From assembly GCA_937922435.1 (NCBI GenBank), contig CAKZVT010000019.1, forward strand, positions 1 through 64,000: a DNA stretch of 64,000 bases, written 5' to 3'. Position 1 is the stretch's first letter; each line of letters starts with the position of its first letter. This document shows positions 1 to 6,731 of this stretch, in pieces. The position numbers and the translations under genes are program-made. Source of the DNA: an uncultured Prevotella sp. GTDB taxonomy: Bacteria > Bacteroidota > Bacteroidia > Bacteroidales > Bacteroidaceae. The notes under the pieces are model-generated. The model was not told the origin of the DNA. It searched no databases and saw only the letters and a program-made list of their open reading frames with translations.

Positions 1-71
1 GCGGAATGCTTCGCCCAGCAACTTGAAGAGGTACATAGCCACCAATTTGTCGATACGTTCCGTTTATCATC
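1..71. other. Window edge, coding status undecided
   Basis: The first 71 bases lie beyond the stop of the leftward beta-helix lipoprotein gene. On the minus strand one frame reads ...ERIDKLVAMYLFKLLGEAFR off the window edge with codon use like the neighbours, but a stop lies just upstream, so a start would have to be the internal ATG at 36-34 or a TTG/GTG nearby. On the plus strand another open frame runs to a TGA at 85-87 and could be the tail of a convergent gene. I cannot choose between them. Confidence 0.25.
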
Positions 72-1541
72 TTATTCGCCAGTCTGATTATCGTCGTTGC
101 CATGATATTCATAACAACCTATATCTGGAGCGTCGTCACGGAGCGTTCCGTCGCGGTCTTCAGGCAAAGAATAGTCCTTGTTGGCAGCGTTGATGGCTGG
201 TGACCCGGCTTCAAGATGGAAATCATAGTGCTGCATGTCTATATCTACCAGTCTGAAGTTCTCATCGCCGCTCACAGTTTCCCCGTCTGTGGAATCATCA
301 AACTTCACGTCAATGAAATTCTCGTCGTCATCCGGTTCTGGTGTCCTGACAAGCGAACTTACAAACTTGTAATTGAACTCCGTCTCGTCATCGGCCTTGA
401 CTCCACTGAACATGTCGTTACCGTATCCCGTAACAATGCTGTTCACACAGTCCATCCTGTGTAGAGGTATCTTGGTGCCGCCATACACGTTGGTAAACAT
501 CAGGGCCGCGCCACGGTTAGAATCGAAAGGATAGAACTGTGCCAGCGTGCAATGCGTTAGCGTAACGTCGCCGCCATATACGGCTACACAATTGCCAAGC
601 GTGTTTGTAAACTGACAATTTCTCGCATCCACTTTGCTCGATACCATGCGCAGACCGTCGCCTTGACAATTGTGCACCGTGCTGTTGTACAGCTCTAATT
701 TCATCTGCGAAACGTCCGAAGAGTCACACACTATCCCGTCAAACGTTCCATGCACATCCGTGAACGTGAGCTTGTTGCCATAAGAAGAGCCGTGAAACCT
801 TATCCCACGCCACTGTCCGCTAACCATGTCATAAGGCAGATAGTCGAACATCCAGTCCGTCCTGTCGCCGCGCAGGGTTACCTCCTCATTGGCAGTTCCT
901 TCCGATAACAGCCGGCCGTAGACATCAATTCTGGCGTCGGAATGGAAATAAAGCGTTGTTCCCGGCGTGATGCGCAACGTTGCCAAGCTGTCCACTTTCA
1001 AGCCTCCGTATATCACTATAGGCTTGTCCCTGCCGTCGAGCGTCTCCTCGCCGCTCACTACTACATTTTTCAACAATGTGGCATTCCACGCATAGGCGTT
1101 TAGGGCGACTTTCTGCTCCACTCCGCTTTCCAAGCCGAAGACGAGTTCGTCTTCCACCAGTTGCGGCCCTTCCAGGGAGTTTTCAGGAGCTGTCATTTCA
1201 ACAACTACTAAGACACTGTCATTTTTCCTTATCTCCAAGCCACGCACCTGATAGCCAGTTTCAGGACTTAGATACTCTCCGTCGACGTTGACCCGGTAGC
1301 CGAATTGGTTGCCGCCGGCCAAACGTACAGTGGAACAACGGATGCCATCACCCGACTTGTTGTAGACCCAAAAAGTTCTTTTGGAAGAGGGAACTGTGGC
1401 AAACAATGTGTCAAAACGTACCGTATCAGTTGAAAAAGTCAGTACATTGGAACGTGAAGTACTGAAAGAATCGTCATCTGTACAGGCACAGAACGCCAAT
1501 AAAGACACCGTTGCGCATAATATAAACAAATTCTTATTCAT
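72..1541 (-). CDS. Parallel beta-helix lipoprotein with choice-of-anchor C-terminus
   Basis: This 489-residue protein is probably a cell-surface or periplasmic lipoprotein. It starts with a type II signal peptide whose lipobox (LAFCAC, lipidated Cys about residue 20) is followed by an acidic TDDD stretch; acidic residues after the Cys favour surface export in Bacteroidota. Residues of about 170-400 are rich in short repeated strands typical of right-handed parallel beta-helix folds (pectate-lyase-like). The C-terminus has the motif AGSPAINA followed by PDIGCYEY, which marks the choice-of-anchor-Q family. No catalytic residue set can be read, so binding or structure is as likely as an enzyme. 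It follows the GldB-like gene on the same strand with a 76 nt gap and may be cotranscribed with it. Confidence 0.8.
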   Translation of the reverse strand: MNKNLFILCATVSLLAFCACTDDDSFSTSRSNVLTFSTDTVRFDTLFATVPSSKRTFWVYNKSGDGIRCSTVRLAGGNQFGYRVNVDGEYLSPETGYQVRGLEIRKNDSVLVVVEMTAPENSLEGPQLVEDELVFGLESGVEQKVALNAYAWNATLLKNVVVSGEETLDGRDKPIVIYGGLKVDSLATLRITPGTTLYFHSDARIDVYGRLLSEGTANEEVTLRGDRTDWMFDYLPYDMVSGQWRGIRFHGSSYGNKLTFTDVHGTFDGIVCDSSDVSQMKLELYNSTVHNCQGDGLRMVSSKVDARNCQFTNTLGNCVAVYGGDVTLTHCTLAQFYPFDSNRGAALMFTNVYGGTKIPLHRMDCVNSIVTGYGNDMFSGVKADDETEFNYKFVSSLVRTPEPDDDENFIDVKFDDSTDGETVSGDENFRLVDIDMQHYDFHLEAGSPAINAANKDYSLPEDRDGTLRDDAPDIGCYEYHGNDDNQTGE

Positions 1542-1617
1542 CGCTTATATAACGCCCCACAGCCGCCTATATTGCATGCCAAAGCCTAAAACGGGCGCAA
1601 AAAGCGGCTTCTTTCCG

Positions 1618-2430
1618 TCACTTCATTGTCTTGATGATACTTTGGCAGTTGTTATCCTTCAATAACTGCTCAATGCCCACATGTTTATTGGCTTCCATGT
1701 ACTTGCCTACCAAGTCGACATATTGCGACTTGAAAAACCTGTGGCCCAACACGGCATTGCATACCCACATGATTTTGCCCATGTGCACGTCGCGTTCCAG
1801 CTGGGTGCGTCCCTCGAAGTCGTGCATCGGGTAAAGCCCGAGCAGGTAAAAGCTGAGACAGTCGGGCACGATATGTTCTCGCGTCATAGTCTCCCGTTGT
1901 GACGGCAAGTAATATTTTTTGTACATAGGATAATCTTTGCCCAGATACTTGTCAAGCGATATGCCTATCGACTGGTTTCCTACAACGATGCTTTGGTCTA
2001 GCGCGCCTATCTGCGAATAGACGTTTGGCAGCGGCATGTCGGGGATATGCTCCTTCAGTTTCATGAAGGCGTTGTCCAGTTTTGTGTTTATGTCGTCCAT
2101 GTTGGCGTACTGCGACTCCGCGTCGGACACTATGGCCTGCAACGTAGAATCTTGGAAAAAGGCAAGGAACTTGTGGCTTATTTCTGGGTCGTTCACTTCG
2201 CCCAGCCTCAATACGTCTTCTATAAGCGTGCGCGTCTCCATGGGGTAGTCCATGTTCATTTGCTGCAATGCGGAAAAGTCACCGGTCGTGAGATACTGGC
2301 TCTCCAGACGGTCGTACCGGCACACCTCTATACGGTGCTCGCCGCCGTCGTCAAACGGCTTGAGTTTCATGTCGCACGCCGCAAAAACGAGCAATGCCAC
2401 AGTCAGCAGAATATATATATTCCTCACCAC
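1618..2430 (-). CDS. GldB-like lipoprotein
   Basis: The protein resembles the gliding-motility lipoprotein GldB family, which is also present in non-gliding Bacteroidales, where its role is unknown. It shows the family pattern of an early charged segment (RIEVCRYDRLE), a central KDYPMYKKYYLPSQRE block, DCLSFYLLGLYP, and a late RDVHMGKIMW block. A lipobox VFAAC places the lipidated Cys about residue 19. I take the GTG at 2430 as the start rather than the in-frame ATG at 2478: a strong promoter -7 box sits at 2449-2456, so the ATG would lie upstream of transcription start, and the GTG gives a clean signal peptide (270 aa). A GTG at 2427 is equally possible. Confidence 0.75.
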   Translation of the reverse strand: MVRNIYILLTVALLVFAACDMKLKPFDDGGEHRIEVCRYDRLESQYLTTGDFSALQQMNMDYPMETRTLIEDVLRLGEVNDPEISHKFLAFFQDSTLQAIVSDAESQYANMDDINTKLDNAFMKLKEHIPDMPLPNVYSQIGALDQSIVVGNQSIGISLDKYLGKDYPMYKKYYLPSQRETMTREHIVPDCLSFYLLGLYPMHDFEGRTQLERDVHMGKIMWVCNAVLGHRFFKSQYVDLVGKYMEANKHVGIEQLLKDNNCQSIIKTMK

Positions 2431-2448
2431 GCGCTTATATTGTTTCTG

Positions 2449-2479
2449 CAAAAATACTAAAAAATATTGTATAATCAAA
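2449..2479 (-). promoter_or_regulatory. Promoter of the GldB-like gene
   Basis: Read on the minus strand, TTTG (2479-2476) and TATTTTTG (2456-2449) are separated by 19 bases, a full match to the Bacteroidota housekeeping consensus TTTG-N19/21-TAnnTTTG. Transcription should start near 2445, about 15 nt before the GTG start. Confidence 0.75.
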
Positions 2480-2665
2480 CTTGTTAGCTAAAAAAATCAA
2501 AATATTACACTATTTTACCGTGATTTGTTAAACTAATCATAATTGTTTAATGAATATGCATCTGGTAAGAACCCCAGGTCCATATCAACGCAAGCGGGTT
2601 GATATAAGCATCCGGTTGGCGGAATTGTTTTATTTGCACGGTGATGATTACTATTTTAAATGGTG

Positions 2666-2750
2666 TCCTTTTAACCTTCAAGACATGGCTTTTTGCCTTT
2701 TGAAAGACGGCCTTTCACACTATGAAAGGATAGCTATTGCAAAATTGCCG
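2666..2750. repeat. Decayed copy of the intergenic double-hairpin repeat
   Basis: The stretch contains GAAAGACGGCCTTTCA and a small hairpin CCTTTCA-cacta-TGAAAGG (2710-2729), with fragments such as CTTTTTGCCTTTTG. These match the core words of the better-kept copies, but the arms are eroded and the two-hairpin layout is only partly visible. It is listed as a probable degenerate member. Confidence 0.4.
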
Positions 2751-2966
2751 GAAGCGAGTGAAAACCGTAAGTAAAAGCCGTTGAAATGCAACAAACTGAA
2801 AGAACTTGCCTTGATGGCTCGCAAATAATTCCGCCAACGGGTAATACATGTTAAATTTTGGCACTCCTAAATACGGTATTTCAAATTCTTTGACTAATTT
2901 TGCATTCGCTATTTGGATTGCAATTAAAGAAAATTCCCGGTCAATTATTACATCAGTTCTTATATA

Positions 2967-2998
2967 TTTGCTTTTTCAAATTTAAAGCGTTAATTTTG
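2967..2998 (+). promoter_or_regulatory. Promoter of the HU-SPOR gene
   Basis: TTTG (2967-2970), a 20-base spacer and TAATTTTG (2991-2998) match the Bacteroidota consensus exactly. The expected transcription start (about 3002) almost coincides with the GTG start codon at 3004, so the message would be leaderless or nearly so. Confidence 0.75.
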
Positions 2999-3003
2999 CA
3001 CTC

Positions 3004-4098
3004 GTGATAGAATTAGGAAGACATATAGAGATTTTGCTGCTGAAAAGCGATTGCGTCATTGTGCCTGGTTTGGGCGGATTTGTCGCAAGGCACGTTGCGG
3101 CCAGATACGATGATGGTGACCGTATGTTCATACCTCCATTGAGGACGCTTGGATTCAATCCAAAGTTGAGTATAAACGATTCTTTGCTGGTTCAGTCGTA
3201 TTCAGATGCGTATGACATTAGTTTTCCAGATGCTTTTTCCAGGATAGAGGGGGAAGTTGAGGAGTTGAAGCAGCATTTGCAGAATACTGGTTCATATGAA
3301 TTGAATAACATCGGCTTGTTGTATCACAATGACGAGGGGCGTATAGAATTCAAACCTTGCGAAGCCGGTATTCTGACTCCGGGGTTGTATGGCTTAAGTT
3401 CTTTTGATATGGAGGAGCGTGTTCATGTTGACGACAATCCATGCGTATCAGTGGAATTCGCATCCAACTATTGTGGAATGAGCCTTAGGCACGAAACGGC
3501 GGTTGATGCTATGGGTGGCAAGACAAGTGCAGGCAAGCAAGATAGTGATAGGAGTGTGCAGATAAAGATAAGCGCGTTGCGCAATCTTGTGGCTGCAGTT
3601 ATAGCTGTTGTTTTGTTCTTGGTGTTGGGCACTCCGGTAAACGAAGGTGCAGAAAGTGTAAACGCCAACAGCGTGGTAGGTTCTGTTGTGGATAGGATTG
3701 TGCACGACGGATATAATAATGTTGTAAAGAGCGCCAACCGAACACGTCCGACGGTATTGTTGAAAGATACAGCGTCTGCCAATGTGAAAGCCGCTAAGGC
3801 CAGTTTGCGTGTTTCGTCAGGCAAAGCTGTTACAAAAACAAATGCTCGCAAGTTGGATAAGGACAAGTATTATTGCATTGTGCTGGCGAGTCAGGTATCA
3901 AAGAAGAACGCACAAGCGTTTGTGGCACAATTAAAGGATGACGGATTTGACGATGCTCGGGTTTATGTCGGTGCAAGCCGGTCTGTAAAGGTTGTCTATG
4001 GTTGTTATGGCAGTCAAAATGATGCTTATAATGAACTGAACAATCTGCGTAGCAATGAATATTTTTATGAAGCTTGGGTTTACCAAGTAAAGAATTAG
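3004..4098 (+). CDS. HU-fold (CCDC81-like) membrane protein with C-terminal SPOR domain
   Basis: This 364-residue protein joins three parts. Residues 1-130 carry two HU-fold domains of the prokaryotic CCDC81-like type; the opening IELGRHIEILLLKSDCVIVPGLGG is diagnostic, with the VPGLGGF turn. Residues of about 193-211 form one transmembrane helix (AAVIAVVLFLVLGTP). Residues of about 288-364 are a SPOR domain, which in other proteins binds denuded septal peptidoglycan. The topology would put the HU part in the cytoplasm and SPOR in the periplasm, so a link between nucleoid or another cytoplasmic partner and the division-site wall is a reasonable inference. The start is GTG, chosen because the conserved N-terminus begins here. 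The FHA gene follows 2 nt after the stop. Confidence 0.85.
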   Translation: MIELGRHIEILLLKSDCVIVPGLGGFVARHVAARYDDGDRMFIPPLRTLGFNPKLSINDSLLVQSYSDAYDISFPDAFSRIEGEVEELKQHLQNTGSYELNNIGLLYHNDEGRIEFKPCEAGILTPGLYGLSSFDMEERVHVDDNPCVSVEFASNYCGMSLRHETAVDAMGGKTSAGKQDSDRSVQIKISALRNLVAAVIAVVLFLVLGTPVNEGAESVNANSVVGSVVDRIVHDGYNNVVKSANRTRPTVLLKDTASANVKAAKASLRVSSGKAVTKTNARKLDKDKYYCIVLASQVSKKNAQAFVAQLKDDGFDDARVYVGASRSVKVVYGCYGSQNDAYNELNNLRSNEYFYEAWVYQVKN

Positions 4099-4100
4099 GC

Positions 4101-4634
4101 ATGAAGAGAGTCAGGTGTCCTAAATGTGACGAGTTTGTCACATTTGATGAGACTAAATATAATGATGGCCAGGCGTTGGTGTTCGAATGCCAAAGGTGTG
4201 GAAAGCAATTTGGGATAAAGATAGGCAAGTCCAAGTTGAGGGATGTCCGCAAGGAAGAAGTCATTGACGAGAACGCCAATGAAAATGGTTATGGTTCGAT
4301 AGTCGTTATAGAAAATGTGTTCCATTATAAGCAGGTAATCCCTTTGCAGTATGGGGACAATGTCATAGGGCGTTACATGAAAGGTTCCAATGTGAATACT
4401 CCTATTGAAACCAATGACCCGAGTATAGACATAAGCCATTGTGTAATTAACGTGTCAAAGGATAAAAAAGGCAATATAACATATGTATTGAGAGACGGGC
4501 CGAGCAACACTGGAACATTTGTTGATAATGAGATATTGGGAAATCGCGAGAAACGTGTTATTTTTGATGGGACGTTGTTTACGATAGGAGCGACCAGTAT
4601 TATTTTAAGGGCATGTAATACCGAAGACGTATAA
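4101..4634 (+). CDS. Zinc-ribbon and FHA domain protein
   Basis: This 177-residue soluble protein has an N-terminal zinc ribbon (Cys6, Cys9, Cys30, Cys33; CPKC and CQRC knuckles) of the kind often seen before FHA or membrane domains, then an FHA domain over residues of about 85-175 (VIGRYMKGS, DISHCVINVS, NTGTFVDNE). FHA domains bind phosphothreonine, so it probably reads out Ser/Thr kinase signalling. The ATG at 4101 is preferred over an in-frame ATG at 4074, which lies inside the upstream gene. It starts 2 nt after the HU-SPOR stop, so the two are almost surely translated from one message and may act together at the division site; that last point is inference. Confidence 0.8.
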   Translation: MKRVRCPKCDEFVTFDETKYNDGQALVFECQRCGKQFGIKIGKSKLRDVRKEEVIDENANENGYGSIVVIENVFHYKQVIPLQYGDNVIGRYMKGSNVNTPIETNDPSIDISHCVINVSKDKKGNITYVLRDGPSNTGTFVDNEILGNREKRVIFDGTLFTIGATSIILRACNTEDV

Positions 4635-4712
4635 GTCTCTTTTGTTTTACCGCGATTAATAGTTAAACTATATTAAATATTGAGGCAGTTGTGAATTTTC
4701 ATGGTCTGTATT

Positions 4713-4744
4713 TTTCCGACTTGAATTAAAAGGTAGTATCTTTG
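4713..4744 (+). promoter_or_regulatory. rpsA promoter
   Basis: TATCTTTG (4737-4744) is a clean -7 box. TTTC at 4713-4716, 20 bases upstream, is one base off the -33 consensus. The leader before the rpsA ATG at 4801 would be about 53 nt. Confidence 0.6.
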
Positions 4745-4800
4745 CGCCCGATTTTGTACAATATAAAGTCGAACTTTATTAATTTCTTAAAATTTAATTT

Positions 4801-6573
4801 ATGTCAGATTTAAAAAACGTGCAGCCATTGGCAGACTTTAATTGGGAAGAGTTTGAAAATGGAAGTAGTGTAAACGTAAGCAAAGAAGAAATTGAAAAAG
4901 CTTACGATGAAACCCTCAACAAAGTCAGCGAACATCAGGTTGTTGACGGAACTGTGATTTCTATTGACAAGAAGGAAGTTGTTGTCAATATAGGTTACAA
5001 GAGCGATGGTGTTATTCCTGCAAGTGAGTTCCGTTACAATCCGGAGTTGAAAGTTGGCGATACTGTTGAAGTATATGTTGAGAATCAAGAGGATAAGAAG
5101 GGACAACTTCTACTTTCGCATAAGAAGGCTCGTTTGAGCAAGAGCTGGGAGCGTGTTAATGCAGCTCTTGAGAACGAAGAAGTTATACAAGGATACATCA
5201 AGTGCCGTACAAAGGGTGGCATGATTGTGGATGTGTTTGGTATTGAGGCGTTTCTGCCTGGAAGCCAAATCGATGTTCATCCAATACGTGATTATGATGT
5301 TTTTGTCGGCAAGACAATGGAATTCAAGGTTGTAAAAATCAATCAGGAATTCCGTAATGTTGTCGTTTCTCATAAGGCTCTTATTGAGGCTGAACTCGAA
5401 GCACAGAAGAAGGAAATCATCAGCAAGCTTGAAAAAGGCCAAATTCTTGAAGGAACAGTCAAGAACATCACTACTTATGGCGTATTTGTTGATTTGGGCG
5501 GCGTTGACGGACTCATCCATATTACAGACCTTTCATGGGGACGTGTAAGCGACCCGCATGAAGTAGTTTCTTTGGATCAGAAAATCAACGTTGTTATTCT
5601 TGATTTTGATGATGACAAGAAGCGTATCGCCCTTGGCTTGAAGCAGCTTACTCCGCACCCATGGGACGCTCTTGATCCGAATCTCAAGGTTGGCGACCAT
5701 GTCAAAGGAAAGGTTGTTGTCATAGCTGATTATGGCGCTTTTGTAGAGATTGGCCCTGGAGTAGAAGGACTTATCCATGTTTCAGAGATGAGCTGGAGCC
5801 AGCATTTGCGCAGCGCACAAGAGTTCTTGCATGTAGGCGACGAGGTTGAGGCTGTAATACTTACGCTCGACCGCGAGGAGCGCAAGATGTCTCTTGGTAT
5901 CAAGCAACTCAAGGAAGACCCATGGGAGACAATCGAAGTTAAATATCCAATAGGCAGCAAGCATACTGCCAAGGTCCGCAATTTTACAAACTTTGGAATC
6001 TTTGTAGAGCTTGAAGAAGGTGTAGATGGCCTTATCCACATCAGCGATTTGTCTTGGACAAAGAAGGTTAAGCATCCTTCAGAGTTTACCCAGGTTGGTG
6101 CTGACATCGATGTGGTCGTTTTGGAGATAGATAAGGAAAACCGCCGTCTTAGCCTCGGTCACAAGCAGTTGGAGGAGAATCCATGGGATACATACGAGAC
6201 AATCTATACTCCGGGTTCTATCCATACAGGAAAGATAACCGAGATAATGGATAAGGGTGCAGTCATCGCTCTCAATGAAGGCGGTGAAGGATTTGCAACT
6301 CCCAAGCATCTTGTCAAGGAAGATGGAAGCCAGGCACAGCTTGGTGAAGAACTCCAGTTCAAGGTAATCGAGTTTGTAAAAGAGACCAAGAGGATAATCC
6401 TTTCGCATAGCCGTACATTCGAGGACGTAAAAGACGAGCCAAAGAAGTCTGTACGCAAGAAAGTTAAGAAAGAAGAGACTCCTGCCATCAACAATATTGC
6501 AGCTGGAACAACGCTGGGCGATATCGATGCACTTGCAGAGTTGAAAGCCAAGATGGAAAAAGGAGAAAAGTAA
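4801..6573 (+). CDS. rpsA: 30S ribosomal protein S1
   Basis: S1 binds single-stranded mRNA and helps place it on the 30S subunit. The 590 residues hold six S1 (OB-fold) repeats; the better-kept ones carry the family signature GVFVDLGGVDGLIHITDLSW, GAFVEIGPGVEGLIHVSEMSW and GIFVELEEGVDGLIHISDLSW, the last spanning about residue 400. The length equals the usual Bacteroidota form. The C-terminal tail is Lys-rich (SVRKKVKKEE) and ends in a short acidic helix. The gene has its own promoter and a strong terminator and appears to be monocistronic. Confidence 0.97.
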   Translation: MSDLKNVQPLADFNWEEFENGSSVNVSKEEIEKAYDETLNKVSEHQVVDGTVISIDKKEVVVNIGYKSDGVIPASEFRYNPELKVGDTVEVYVENQEDKKGQLLLSHKKARLSKSWERVNAALENEEVIQGYIKCRTKGGMIVDVFGIEAFLPGSQIDVHPIRDYDVFVGKTMEFKVVKINQEFRNVVVSHKALIEAELEAQKKEIISKLEKGQILEGTVKNITTYGVFVDLGGVDGLIHITDLSWGRVSDPHEVVSLDQKINVVILDFDDDKKRIALGLKQLTPHPWDALDPNLKVGDHVKGKVVVIADYGAFVEIGPGVEGLIHVSEMSWSQHLRSAQEFLHVGDEVEAVILTLDREERKMSLGIKQLKEDPWETIEVKYPIGSKHTAKVRNFTNFGIFVELEEGVDGLIHISDLSWTKKVKHPSEFTQVGADIDVVVLEIDKENRRLSLGHKQLEENPWDTYETIYTPGSIHTGKITEIMDKGAVIALNEGGEGFATPKHLVKEDGSQAQLGEELQFKVIEFVKETKRIILSHSRTFEDVKDEPKKSVRKKVKKEETPAINNIAAGTTLGDIDALAELKAKMEKGEK

Positions 6574-6594
6574 ATATTGGATTTTCATCCATGC

Positions 6595-6634
6595 AAATCC
6601 CCACAGCCGTTTCAGGCGTGTGGGGATTTTTTTA
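6595..6634 (+). terminator. rpsA terminator
   Basis: The arms AATCCCCACA and TGTGGGGATT pair around a GC-rich loop that can itself pair (GCC/GGC), followed by seven T. It lies 22 nt after the rpsA stop. Confidence 0.85.
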
Positions 6635-6731
6635 TGTTCTTTTCATTTGGCAGAAAGCGTTGTACATTGTTCTTATTAAATGAAAAAATGTTGTATTTTT
6701 GCATCGTATGTTTACTTAATTTGTAATTAGG

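Larger units (their letters stand above)
2480..3003. other. Intergenic region between divergent genes
   Basis: This 524-base divergent gap holds the promoters of both flanking genes and a decayed copy of the window's double-hairpin repeat (about 2666-2750). A 74-codon open frame at 2550-2774 crosses the repeat and matches nothing I know. I see no RNA gene here. Confidence 0.6.

Noticed and set aside
2550..2774. 74-codon open frame on the plus strand
   Set aside because: It crosses the decayed hairpin repeat, resembles no family I know and lacks its own promoter.
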